From CAYFQH01 sp964345215 (GTDB lineage: Bacteria > Bacillota > Clostridia > Christensenellales > Aristaeellaceae): a stretch of 64,000 bases of DNA. Where the stretch lies: assembly GCA_964345215.1 (NCBI GenBank), contig CAYFQH010000004.1, forward strand, positions 1 through 64,000, read 5' to 3'. This document shows positions 1 through 8,077 of the stretch, piece by piece (the stretch's first letter is position 1; the number at the start of each line of letters is the position of its first letter). Below the pieces are notes generated by a model, which worked only from the letters and a program-made list of their open reading frames with translations, was not told the origin of the DNA and made no database searches. Made by a program: the position numbers and the translations under genes.

Positions 1-175
1 TAACGGTTTCAACATAGTTGCGAATTTTCCGTTTAAGGCACACATCGGTTACCAGACCAAGGCCTGTTTCAGGATCAATACGGGGCATGTTGCCTGCGTC
101 GGGATCCCCGTTGGGATTTCCGTTCTCCACGTCAAATAAAACAATAAAGTCATAGCGATTTTTAATAGCTTCCAT
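1..175 (-). CDS. cas7c: Type I-C Cascade backbone protein Cas7c (Csd2), N-terminal part
   Basis: Only the first 58 codons are inside the window; the gene runs off the left edge. The start ATG at 175 follows a GGAGG site that sits inside the end of cas8c. The visible N-terminus (MEAIKNRYDFIVLFDVENGN, then a PNGDPDAGNMPR stretch) is the conserved Cas7/Csd2 opening. Cas7 subunits coat the crRNA and form the Cascade filament. The gene follows cas8c by 3 bp, so it is in the same operon and in the usual I-C order. cas4, cas1, cas2 and the repeat array would be expected further left, outside the window. Confidence 0.93.
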   Translation of the reverse strand, partial: MEAIKNRYDFIVLFDVENGNPNGDPDAGNMPRIDPETGLGLVTDVCLKRKIRNYVETV

Positions 176-178
176 GAT

Positions 179-562
179 TTATGCCTCCTCTTTTTCTTTT
201 TTAGTATACCGGGCCTGGGTTTGCTGGTAGTACCCTAATATAAATAAACCTTGGTCTTCAAGACCCAGTGTTTTGGGGAAAGGACTTCCCTCCACATCCA
301 AGTTCGACAGTAAATCCTGTACTTGTTTTTGATAGGATATGGCAAAGCCTGGTTTATCTTTTTTGATTTTTTTAATATGGGTCTCAAATAATTTAAGCAC
401 TTGAGGGAAGGCGATAGCCGGGGTTGCGCTGGCCGCATTGAAAAAACGATCTTTAATGGTGGCATTGAGCCCCGGGTTTGCACTTTCCTGGGCTGCTTCC
501 AGCACAGCGAAAAGCCGCCCTAAGATATAGGGCTTGTTGGTACTTTGGGTATTTAAGGCCAC
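179..562 (-). CDS. cas11c: Cas11c small subunit, internal translation start inside cas8c
   Basis: An in-frame GTG at 562 (codon 459 of cas8c) is preceded by AAAGGGAG about 9 nt upstream. It would give a 127-aa protein beginning (M)ALNTQSTNKPYILG and running to the cas8c stop. In type I-C systems the small subunit Cas11c is known to be translated from an internal site at this part of cas8c, just before the LGRLFAVLE helix, and is about this length. The ribosome site and frame are seen directly. Production of the protein is inferred from the family. Confidence 0.7.
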   Translation of the reverse strand: MALNTQSTNKPYILGRLFAVLEAAQESANPGLNATIKDRFFNAASATPAIAFPQVLKLFETHIKKIKKDKPGFAISYQKQVQDLLSNLDVEGSPFPKTLGLEDQGLFILGYYQQTQARYTKKEKEEA

Positions 563-1936
563 GGTGATACACTCCCTTTCTTTTTCCGGCAAATATTGTA
601 ATAAACAGGCTTTGATAAGGGCCGCCCGGCCCCGGCTAATCTTTCCATCCCCCTGCTGAGCCCGGACACGCAATAATACGTTTTGATACAGTAGATAAGG
701 GTACCTAGCGTCCGTTAACATACTGCGCATCAGCCCCATCATTACCTGGGGGTTGGGAATTTTATTTTTGCTGTTGGGGTTCACAATTTCCTGCATGATG
801 GCCCAAGGGCTAAGGTATTCCCTTTTATCAAAGGAGGGGCGAACAATTTCCAGCCTGTCGTAATGGCGGCTGATGTTTTTTAAAATGTCCCCAAAGCTGC
901 TTACTAAAAACAGAGCCACTGAAATTCTTGCGGCATTGGGTCGAAGACCCAGTACATAAAAGGGTTCTTCCAATAAAACCCCTTCAATAGGCAGCCCCTG
1001 CCCTACTTTTTCAAAAACCTCTTTAAGAACCTGGTCATCCCCCTCATCTGTTTGGGGCATCAAGCCTATGCCCACAATGTGGCTTGCCTTGTCATCGGCC
1101 TGGTTTGTCCAATACACCAGGCGGGTATCCCCTAAATCAATACGGTGCTCACGGTCTGCCAGTAGGCGGTTTAAAGCCGTAACATAGGCAAAGGCGCTGT
1201 ATTCACCTATAGGGGCCCCGGGCATGGTGTCAACTAAATTGTAAGACACAAAAGCATCTGCATTGGTGCTGATTAAGCTGGCCCCCGAAGTTTGGGCCCC
1301 AGGGAGATTTTTAATTTTGTCATGGAGCCTGGCGATCGGTTCATTCCTGCCCGAAACAAGGCAAAGCTGTTTATCCTCTGCCTGCTGCTGTAGAAAAAAC
1401 GCATTCCATATTTGCTGCAGTTCTTCATCTTCAGCCGCATATTGATTTTCATTCACCATAAAAACCATATTACGTCCCTGCTCAATCATTTTTATTTCTC
1501 GCAGCACTAAAGGATGATTGGCAGCATTTTGGGCATCCCAGGTTTCAAAAAAACCTCGAACCGCTTTAGCAACAGAACCCGTAGCCTGGGATAGCAAATC
1601 CAGGTGCAGGGTTTTTGCGGCCAAGAATTTTTCCAGTGCTTTATCTTTGGCACCTTTTAAATCTACCCCAAGGATATAAGCAGGGTTATCGCACAAAAAA
1701 TTGGCACTTACCCCGGATGTGCGAACCACCGGAACAGGCACCGTAAGCTTATAGCTTTTTTCCACCTGCTTTTTACCCATTTGCACGGTGGTTACCAAGG
1801 GAATCAGGTTTAAAACCTGTCCATTTTCATCTAAAAGGATACCCAGGTTTACATCCACACTGGCCCAGCCAAAGTCCGGCGCATTGCCGCTTTCGTGGAG
1901 CATTTCGTAGTGGTTTACCAAACTGTTAAGGATCAT
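179..1936 (-). CDS. cas8c: Type I-C CRISPR large subunit Cas8c (Csd1)
   Basis: 585 aa, normal length for Cas8c/Csd1, the large Cascade subunit that recognises the PAM and helps open the target. The N-terminus (ILNSLVNHYEML), the central region and the C-terminal LGRLFAVLE motif (residues about 472-480) are typical of the family. Its ATG overlaps the cas5c stop as ATGA, and cas7c starts 3 bp after its stop, so the effector genes are translationally coupled. The C-terminal 127 codons can be read separately from an internal GTG as Cas11c (separate entry). No frameshift or truncation is visible. Confidence 0.95.
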   Translation of the reverse strand: MILNSLVNHYEMLHESGNAPDFGWASVDVNLGILLDENGQVLNLIPLVTTVQMGKKQVEKSYKLTVPVPVVRTSGVSANFLCDNPAYILGVDLKGAKDKALEKFLAAKTLHLDLLSQATGSVAKAVRGFFETWDAQNAANHPLVLREIKMIEQGRNMVFMVNENQYAAEDEELQQIWNAFFLQQQAEDKQLCLVSGRNEPIARLHDKIKNLPGAQTSGASLISTNADAFVSYNLVDTMPGAPIGEYSAFAYVTALNRLLADREHRIDLGDTRLVYWTNQADDKASHIVGIGLMPQTDEGDDQVLKEVFEKVGQGLPIEGVLLEEPFYVLGLRPNAARISVALFLVSSFGDILKNISRHYDRLEIVRPSFDKREYLSPWAIMQEIVNPNSKNKIPNPQVMMGLMRSMLTDARYPYLLYQNVLLRVRAQQGDGKISRGRAALIKACLLQYLPEKERECITVALNTQSTNKPYILGRLFAVLEAAQESANPGLNATIKDRFFNAASATPAIAFPQVLKLFETHIKKIKKDKPGFAISYQKQVQDLLSNLDVEGSPFPKTLGLEDQGLFILGYYQQTQARYTKKEKEEA

Positions 1937-2598
1937 CTAAACACCTCACAATTCTGTAAATCCATGGTTCCATCTTTAAGTACTGCCCTAAAAAAAGTGG
2001 GAACGATGTTTTTGGTATCGGTATAGTCCATATCGTAGAGCATCAGCCCCAAATCCCTTTCCCCCGTTTGTAAAAGGGGAGGCAGTTTCTCCTCCTCGTA
2101 CAACTTAAAGTTTACAGGGAACTCCCTGCAGCCAAAGTAGGGGGTATGGTAGCACTGGCCGCTGCGTAAACGGCGGCATAGCATGGCGTAAAATTTTTCT
2201 TCGCTGTCCTGGTCCCCCGCTTTATCGGTCAAATTAAAGTGAGCATGAATGATATAGTGCACATCCTGTAATACCATGGATGAGCGCTGGGCAATATAGC
2301 TGCCTGTATCCAGGTACAGGGGGCCGGCCTTCTCCGGCTCCCGCATAGCTGCCAGCACCCCTTCTGTTTTGGCTTTACTGCTTACCTCATTGCGGCGTAT
2401 GTTTGTGAATTTTATGGGATTAACAACGTGGATTTTGTCAATGATGTACCGAATGGCAGGTTTCCAAAACACGGCTTCTAAAATGCCACGGGCGGCAGAA
2501 GGGGTAATTACATCGTAGCTAACCCTTTCCACCTTTAATTCCGGCCTTGAGAACAGGGCATAATTGCCCCAAACCTCCATTTTAATTCCGTAACCCAT
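1933..2598 (-). CDS. cas5c: Type I-C Cascade subunit / pre-crRNA endonuclease Cas5c (Cas5d)
   Basis: 221 aa, family length. In type I-C systems, which lack Cas6, Cas5c cuts the pre-crRNA and then stays bound to the 5' handle. The N-terminal segment (KMEVWGNYALFSRPELKVER) and the following ITPSAARGILEAVFWKP stretch are the characteristic Cas5d ferredoxin-like opening. A strong AAAGGAGG site precedes the ATG at 2598. The stop overlaps the cas8c start by 4 bp. It lies 73 bp downstream of cas3. Confidence 0.93.
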   Translation of the reverse strand: MGYGIKMEVWGNYALFSRPELKVERVSYDVITPSAARGILEAVFWKPAIRYIIDKIHVVNPIKFTNIRRNEVSSKAKTEGVLAAMREPEKAGPLYLDTGSYIAQRSSMVLQDVHYIIHAHFNLTDKAGDQDSEEKFYAMLCRRLRSGQCYHTPYFGCREFPVNFKLYEEEKLPPLLQTGERDLGLMLYDMDYTDTKNIVPTFFRAVLKDGTMDLQNCEVFR

Positions 2599-2671
2599 TA
2601 CATCACCTCCTTTATAAAGTTATGTTTACCGTAAAATAATGGTTTACCAAAAACTAAACCTCCTTTGCTTT

Positions 2672-4855
2672 TTATGCAAATAAGCCCAGGCCCGTTTCTG
2701 CCTTTAGGGTAAGCCCTTGTTGATTGCTGTAGGCCCCTAAATCCCGCAAAACAAACAGGCCGTCTTTGGCCTTTTGGGCTATTTCTTTGTCCATAAATTC
2801 AACCACGCCGCTATGCAGCAGGTTATTTAGGTGCTGCTCATACACATTTACGCTATGGCGACCAATGGCCCTAAGTAAATCCCGGCTCCGCTCCCCTTGG
2901 TTGATACGCCTGTCCAGCTCCTGACCCTCCTGGCCAATGGGGATAAAAACAGGGTAAGTATTTTGATCAATTAAATGAAAACGATCCCCAATATCCCTAA
3001 AAGGCAGGCTGCCTCCATTACCCCAGCCCTTGTTAAAGCTTTCGATTACATTGATTTGATCCAGTTCATCTTTTCGAAGGGTGTACAGCCAATGAAAATA
3101 ATCGTGAATAGCTTCAATGCTGTTTAGTTCCTCATGTTTACGGCTTACCGCCTCAAAGCCGGCGGTGGGCTGCCTAAACACCGGGGGCAGGGCGTATTCT
3201 CCCTGTTCTTCAAAAATGTATACGTGGCTTTTCTCCGGCGGGTTTTTTCCCTCCCGGTTACAGCGGCCGGCAGCTTGGATAATAGAATCCAGGCCGTTTT
3301 TTGCCCGGTACACTGTGGGAAAATCTACATCTACCCCGGCTTCTACCAGGCTGGTGGAAATAACCCGGCAGGGCTTTCCTTCTTTCAATGCCTTTCTAAT
3401 CTGAGCCAAAACTTCTTTACGATGGGTAGGGGTCATTAAGGTAGATAGATGATAGCTTCCCTCTACCTGTGTATCCCCCATCATTTGGTACAGGTTTTGG
3501 GCCTGTTTACGGCTGTTAACAATGCAAAGCACCTGGTTTTCACCTTTAAGCCGTTCTACCAGTTTTTCATCACTTAATTTACCAATAGGGGTTAGGGTGA
3601 CCCGCTTAAAAAACTCATATAGTTCTTGAGGATGGGCGCATATTTCCCTCCTTATTAAATGGGGCTCAAAAAAAGAATCCAAGGCCGGCTGGGTGGCGGT
3701 ACACAGTATGGCCGTGGCCCGGTAATTTTGAACCAGTTCCCCAATGGATTTAACACAGGGCAGCAAATAAGAGGAGGGAATCATCTGCGCTTCATCAAAA
3801 ATCAGCACGCTGTTGGCAATACGGTGAAGCTTGCGGCATTTGCTGCTGCGGCAGGCAAAGAGAGATTCAAAAAACTGCACGTTGGTGGTTACAATAATAG
3901 GGGCATCCCAGTTTTCTGCCGATAGGTATTTACAGTTGCTATGAACCTCTTCATTATCGTAATACACCGCTGAATGGTGTTCCAGCACGTTTTCGGGCCC
4001 AACAATTTCCCCTATTACCTGGGCGGTTTGTTCAATAATGCTGGTGTAGGGAATTAAATAAATTACCCGATCAAGGCCATGCATTTGGGCATGTTTTAAG
4101 GCAAACCCTAGGGAGGAGATGGTTTTCCCTCCGCCTGTGGGCACCGTAAGAGAATAAAGGCCCCGCTCTTCCTCTGCCTTTTGAAGGCAATCCCCCAATA
4201 TTTCATTGCGCTTTTGATGGATAGGGGTTTTGGGGCTGGCAAACTTTTGAATATAGTCACTATAGCGCCGGTATAGTTCATCTATGGAATCGTAGTTGCC
4301 CCGGTGAACCTGGCCATCAGCCATAAAAGCCTCAGTATCTAAAAAATCTGCATCAACTAGGGCAGAATAGAGCATCCTCACTAAAAAAGCAGTACTAAAC
4401 CCTGCCCCTGCCATAGGTTTAATGTTAAGTTCCTTTACGTTGTTTTCTAAAAGTATTTCTTTTTCATAGGCCTTGTCGTTTTCAACAGGTTTTTTGAGCC
4501 TGCTATAAAAGGCCCCGCTTTGCTCCTTGCCTGTATCAAGGCGCTTAGAACCTCCGTTCATCAGCCCCGAATGATGGGCCATGGCCCCATAAGCCCCAAC
4601 CATATTGCCCATAGCATACAGCGCCTGCCCCCCGGCGGTAGAATGATCCACCGAGCCTGGGTATTCCCCGCGGATACGGGCCTGAAACTTATCGGAATAC
4701 TTGCCCAAATCATGAGCCAACCCCATTTGATAGGCTACTTCCTCTGTTCCATTGTCAAAGGCATGAGCAAACTGCCTGGCCAAATCCCCAACATTTTCAA
4801 GGTGCTCTTTAAGAGACTGCTCTTCACCATTTTCCTTGGAATGGGCAATAAACAC
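2672..4855 (-). CDS. cas3: CRISPR-associated nuclease-helicase Cas3 (type I-C)
   Basis: About 727 aa, full length. Cas3 nicks and degrades the DNA strand displaced by Cascade. An N-terminal HD nuclease domain shows His near residue 21, the HD pair in LAHDLGK near 51 and further His near 74 and 97. A superfamily 2 helicase follows: Walker A TGGGKT near 245, DEAQ box near 358, a VEAGVDVDF motif and a QAAGRCNREG motif VI. GTG at 4855 has an AAGGA site about 10 nt upstream and gives the usual (M)FIAH start; GTG at 4864 sits almost on the Shine-Dalgarno. It is the first gene of the cas operon. The 160 bp upstream is AT-rich with only weak promoter-like hexamers. Confidence 0.95.
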   Translation of the reverse strand: MFIAHSKENGEEQSLKEHLENVGDLARQFAHAFDNGTEEVAYQMGLAHDLGKYSDKFQARIRGEYPGSVDHSTAGGQALYAMGNMVGAYGAMAHHSGLMNGGSKRLDTGKEQSGAFYSRLKKPVENDKAYEKEILLENNVKELNIKPMAGAGFSTAFLVRMLYSALVDADFLDTEAFMADGQVHRGNYDSIDELYRRYSDYIQKFASPKTPIHQKRNEILGDCLQKAEEERGLYSLTVPTGGGKTISSLGFALKHAQMHGLDRVIYLIPYTSIIEQTAQVIGEIVGPENVLEHHSAVYYDNEEVHSNCKYLSAENWDAPIIVTTNVQFFESLFACRSSKCRKLHRIANSVLIFDEAQMIPSSYLLPCVKSIGELVQNYRATAILCTATQPALDSFFEPHLIRREICAHPQELYEFFKRVTLTPIGKLSDEKLVERLKGENQVLCIVNSRKQAQNLYQMMGDTQVEGSYHLSTLMTPTHRKEVLAQIRKALKEGKPCRVISTSLVEAGVDVDFPTVYRAKNGLDSIIQAAGRCNREGKNPPEKSHVYIFEEQGEYALPPVFRQPTAGFEAVSRKHEELNSIEAIHDYFHWLYTLRKDELDQINVIESFNKGWGNGGSLPFRDIGDRFHLIDQNTYPVFIPIGQEGQELDRRINQGERSRDLLRAIGRHSVNVYEQHLNNLLHSGVVEFMDKEIAQKAKDGLFVLRDLGAYSNQQGLTLKAETGLGLFA

Positions 4856-4970
4856 CTGTATCACGTCCTTAGGCTTTTTGTTTTATGTATTTATAATAAA
4901 TATACTGTTTATTATGATAACAGATTCTAGCCCTAAAGGGTAGACCGTTTGTTATTTCTATTTCAATATC

Positions 4971-5010
4971 AAAAAACCGCCGGGCACAGGACATACCCAG
5001 CGGTTTTTAT
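4971..5010 (-). terminator. Intrinsic terminator after the 5024-6094 gene
   Basis: AACCGCTGGG pairs with CCCGGCGGTT (10 bp, one G-U) around an 11-nt loop, with A and T runs on both sides, so it could work in both directions. It lies just downstream of the propeller-like gene and separates it from the cas promoter region. Confidence 0.8.
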
Positions 5011-5023
5011 TTTCAGCTTTCTC

Positions 5024-6094
5024 CTACTCCACCAAAGCCAGGGGCTTGGTTCCATTCCAGCGGTACAGGCGCACATGGGTATAAAAACCCTCCCCGTTAC
5101 GCCCATCGTGGGATACATAATAATATCCGTTTCCAAAAGAATACAGGCCCGTGCTGCCAAAATCAAAATGCCAGCCCGGGGTTTTATTTTGTTCCCCAGA
5201 TGGAAGCAGGGTAAGAACCTGGCCCGTCGTTTGGGGTTCAACCCCTTGAAGCACCTGGGGTGTTGCCCCCTTTGAACCATCGACTATGTACAGGGCATAG
5301 TTTGGAAAACCGGGCTTTTTGCCTCGGTAAACAGCCATTAAAAAATTACCAGTATAAGCATCATATTCCAAGTTTTGGATGCCATAAGTGGTATTGCCTG
5401 TATAAATGAATAACTTTTCAAAGGGCTTGGCCGGGCCCGATGTATGCAGAGCCTGTTGCTTAAGCGGCTCCTCGTATGCAAGCCAGTCATCAGTATCATA
5501 GCATAAAATCACCTGGTAATCATTGTCGCTGCGTTCTGCATCCCCGTAAATCCCATAGGCTACAAATAAATAATCCTTTCCATTTTTCTGGCCGGGCATT
5601 TTACCAAAGGTGATGCCGTCAATCCCGCTGCAACCATAGCGGTGTTTAATAGTTTTACCTCGGTGGGTTACCTCGGCAGAAAAATCATCCAGCACTTCTT
5701 TTAAATACACGCTGGTCATCACCCCTTGGGCACTGGCATCCATGTTCAGCCGGTCAATTTTATCTACATCAAAAATAGCAATATAAAAAGCATTATCCAA
5801 GGCGGCGCTGCTGCCAAGATTTTTTAAAATACCGCTGCCAATGGCATCATTTTTATATTCTAACGAACCGTATACCCTGCCATCTTTCTCGCAAAAATCA
5901 ATACAGCCCAAATGGCCCAAAAGCCCTGTTACACTGCCGATGACATTGCCCTTTAAATCAGTTTTAATCAGCATGGTCGTATAAGAGTAATAAATATACT
6001 CCTTCCTCGTGTCAACAGCAATACCCTGGCAATGGCCCCCAGGCCATACACCGGAAAAAATTTCTTTAGGAAACGATAAAGTATCCGTGGTCAT
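5024..6094 (-). CDS. Unknown cytoplasmic protein, probable beta-propeller
   Basis: 356 aa, not recognised at family level. It has no signal peptide or membrane segment. Repeated short beta-strand/turn blocks (GIAVDTRKEYIYYSY, GCIDFCEKDGRVYGSLEY, GIQNLEYDAYTGNFLMAVYR, GLYSFGNGYYYVSHDG) resemble the blades of a propeller or quinoprotein-like fold, so a ligand-binding or sugar-handling role is possible but unproven. The ATG at 6094 follows an AAGGGG site 8-9 nt away. It is a single gene with its own terminator, transcribed away from the ABC importer at 6483, which leaves open a shared substrate. A secreted homologue would need a signal sequence, and none is present. Confidence 0.6.
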   Translation of the reverse strand: MTTDTLSFPKEIFSGVWPGGHCQGIAVDTRKEYIYYSYTTMLIKTDLKGNVIGSVTGLLGHLGCIDFCEKDGRVYGSLEYKNDAIGSGILKNLGSSAALDNAFYIAIFDVDKIDRLNMDASAQGVMTSVYLKEVLDDFSAEVTHRGKTIKHRYGCSGIDGITFGKMPGQKNGKDYLFVAYGIYGDAERSDNDYQVILCYDTDDWLAYEEPLKQQALHTSGPAKPFEKLFIYTGNTTYGIQNLEYDAYTGNFLMAVYRGKKPGFPNYALYIVDGSKGATPQVLQGVEPQTTGQVLTLLPSGEQNKTPGWHFDFGSTGLYSFGNGYYYVSHDGRNGEGFYTHVRLYRWNGTKPLALVE

Positions 6095-6406
6095 GATGAT
6101 TACCCCTTTTTTGCAATTTTGCCTGTTTGCTTTGTTAATACGTTCTCCTTGAGTTTATTTAATAAAACAACTGTCTTAATCCTTGCTAAGCTTTTTGTTT
6201 CTATATTTTTAGTAAAAACTTTATACATCACCTGGATAAAAACAAAAACCGACCTTGCGCCGATTGAATTAGTATAGCATTTCAATGGTTTATTTTCAAA
6301 CCCCTGGCTTTCCGTCAAGGTTCTGGCGCTTATACAGCATATTCGATCTTTTTCGGCATACTTTTATAAATTTTATATAAATTTTATTGTTATTTTTTAT
6401 TATGAA
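6095..6406. other. Non-coding upstream region between divergent genes
   Basis: This AT-rich intergenic stretch lies between the propeller-like gene and the ABC importer operon. The possible small reading frames here lack ribosome sites and family features. The only clear signal is the importer promoter at its right edge. Confidence 0.5.
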
Positions 6407-6435
6407 TTGACATTGTTTTTTTTAGGTGCTAAAAT
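6407..6435 (+). promoter_or_regulatory. Sigma-A promoter of the ABC importer operon
   Basis: TTGACA at 6407-6412, a 17-bp spacer, then TAAAAT at 6430-6435. The predicted start site is about 40 bp before the binding-protein ATG, which has an AAAGGAGG site at 6466-6473. Confidence 0.8.
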
Positions 6436-6482
6436 GATTGTATCTAATTCAAAACAAAATATTTTAAAGGAGGATCCCTTAC

Positions 6483-7595
6483 ATGAAGAAGTTTTTAATC
6501 TTCTCCCTTGTCCTGATCATGAGTTTGAGCCTTTCCCTGACCGCCTTTGCAGGTGCCGAGGAAAACCTAAAAGCTGCTGAGGCCGCCGCCGGTATGAGCC
6601 TTGAAGAGCTGGTGGCCGCCGCCCAAAAAGAAGGTAAGGTTTTTTCTGTTGGGATGCCCGATGAATGGGCCAACTGGAAGGACTTGTGGAACTATATGGA
6701 GCAGACCTATAATATTGCCACTTCCGATACGGATATGTCCTCAGCCGAAGAACTGGAACGCTTCGCCCTTGAAGGAAAAGCCGATGCAGACATTGGCGAC
6801 ATCGGCATTTCCATGACCTCTGTTGCAGAAGAAAAAGACCTGCTGCTTCCTTTTAAAACCAGCTATTGGGATTCGATTCCTGATTATGCCAAACACCCTG
6901 AAGGCAAATGGATAGAAGCATACACCTGTACCACCGCCTTTATTATTGATACCCAGAATGTTACCGGTGAACTGCCCAAAACCTGGAATGATTTGCTTGA
7001 AGGCGATTACTCTGTTTGGATTGGTGATATTGAAAAAGCCGCCCAGGCCTATGTTGGTGTTCTCGCTTGTGCCTATGCCCATGGGGGCGACGAAACTGAT
7101 CTTTCGGCTGCAATGCCCTTTTTTGCTGAACTGGCCAAACAAGGCCGGTTGATTACCTCCAACCCCTATGTTGAAAACCTTGAAAAAGGTGAAGTAGGCG
7201 TTGCCGTTGTATGGGACTTTAACGCCCTGGGCTATGCTGAAACCATCTATAAAGCCCAAGGGGAAGACAATGGCCGGTTCGAAATCACCATTCCTTCCGA
7301 CGGAGCAGCTGCCTCGGGCTATGCCTCGGTGATTAACAAGTATGCTAACAACCCTTATGCTGCCATGCTGGTGCGTGAAGTGATGCTAAGTGATGTAGGC
7401 CAAAACTTTTTAGCCCTTGGCCATGCAAAACCCATTCGTACGGATGTTGAATTTAGCGAAGAAGCCAAAGCCGCCATTTTGGATGATTCCCTTTACAGCA
7501 ATGTTTATTACGTAAACGACTGGAAGGTATTTGATGAAGCCGTTGCCGGCCTTTCCGAAATGTGGCAAGAGGAAGTAGCCATTTATATGAATTAA
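6483..7595 (+). CDS. ABC transporter substrate-binding protein (PotD/AfuA-like)
   Basis: 370 aa. A Sec signal peptide spans residues 1-23, with probable cleavage after AFA; there is no lipobox cysteine, so anchoring is unclear. The mature part has the two-lobe fold of type 2 periplasmic binding proteins of the iron / polyamine / aminoethylphosphonate group (KLWNYM-type start, LPKTWNDLLEGDY, GEVGVAVVWDFNALGY hinge segments). It captures the substrate outside the membrane for the permeases at 8078 and 8938 and the ATPase at 9742. The substrate cannot be deduced from sequence alone; candidates are polyamine, Fe(III) or phosphonate. A strong hairpin follows directly, which probably sets its mRNA above the rest of the operon. 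Confidence 0.88.
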   Translation: MKKFLIFSLVLIMSLSLSLTAFAGAEENLKAAEAAAGMSLEELVAAAQKEGKVFSVGMPDEWANWKDLWNYMEQTYNIATSDTDMSSAEELERFALEGKADADIGDIGISMTSVAEEKDLLLPFKTSYWDSIPDYAKHPEGKWIEAYTCTTAFIIDTQNVTGELPKTWNDLLEGDYSVWIGDIEKAAQAYVGVLACAYAHGGDETDLSAAMPFFAELAKQGRLITSNPYVENLEKGEVGVAVVWDFNALGYAETIYKAQGEDNGRFEITIPSDGAAASGYASVINKYANNPYAAMLVREVMLSDVGQNFLALGHAKPIRTDVEFSEEAKAAILDDSLYSNVYYVNDWKVFDEAVAGLSEMWQEEVAIYMN

Positions 7596-7617
7596 TAACC
7601 CCTTATTTATCAAAACA

Positions 7618-7653
7618 GTTTTACGGGGCTACACAACAGTAGCCCCGTAAAAC
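7618..7653 (+). terminator. Strong hairpin after the binding-protein gene
   Basis: A perfect 15-bp stem (GTTTTACGGGGCTAC / GTAGCCCCGTAAAAC) closes a 6-nt loop. No U-run follows, so it probably protects the upstream mRNA or only partly terminates. It sits 22 bp after the binding-protein stop and inside the operon. Confidence 0.7.
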
Positions 7654-7763
7654 CGTCAAGGAGCCCTAACATCAAAGCGTAAAACCTATGAAGGTGTCGC
7701 AAAAGTGGCCTTACCTCCTTTCATATAAGATTAGGACCCTATAGGGGCCGTTGAGCCCTTTAC

Positions 7764-7787
7764 CCCAGCGGATGACTGGGTTTTTTT
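7764..7787 (+). terminator. Weak terminator-like hairpin in the operon spacer
   Basis: A 5-bp stem CCCAG/CTGGG with a 7-nt loop is followed by seven T. The stem is short, so it would at most attenuate transcription into the permease genes. Confidence 0.4.
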
Positions 7788-8027
7788 ATAAAAAGAGCCG
7801 ATAGCCCAAAATCGTTGCACTGCGGATGATCTTCCCGGGGAAAACTTTGTCTTTTCAAGAGAACAGGTGCAAAACAAGCACTCGCGGTTTGTGCCTTCCT
7901 TGTACTGCGCGGGGAAAGCCTTCTTGCTGATAGAAACAATAAAAGCAGCAAAACCACCAAAGATCATTTGTAAGTCCAATAAAATGAAAAACCTTTTATT
8001 GGAGGGTGCCGATTACATCGCCACCCT

Positions 8028-8060
8028 TGCGGGGCTGTACAACAGTAACCCTGTAAAATT
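8028..8060 (+). repeat. Degenerate second copy of the 7618-7653 hairpin
   Basis: The block reads GCGGGGCTGTACAACAGTAA followed by CCCTGTAAAA. It matches the hairpin at 7618-7653 at most positions, but its stem is broken by substitutions. It lies immediately before the permease ribosome site AGGAGG at 8065-8070. Confidence 0.6.
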
Positions 8061-8077
8061 AATTAGGAGGGCAAATT

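Larger units (their letters stand above)
7654..8064 (+). other. Long intra-operon spacer with several hairpins
   Basis: About 410 bp without a supportable gene between the binding protein and its permease. It contains a small terminator-like hairpin (CCCAG/CTGGG at 7764-7780 followed by T7), an inverted repeat CCAATAAAA/TTTTATTGG at 7976-8002, and a degenerate copy of the upstream hairpin at 8028-8060. Weak reading frames on both strands lack family features. It may be an insertion or a partial duplication of the spacer. Confidence 0.55.

Noticed and set aside
6100..6318. 72-aa minus-strand frame upstream of the propeller-like gene
   Set aside because: AT-rich, low-complexity, no ribosome site; overlaps the promoter region.
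7731..7979. 82-aa minus-strand and other frames in the importer spacer
   Set aside because: No ribosome site or recognisable domain; the region is better described by its hairpins.
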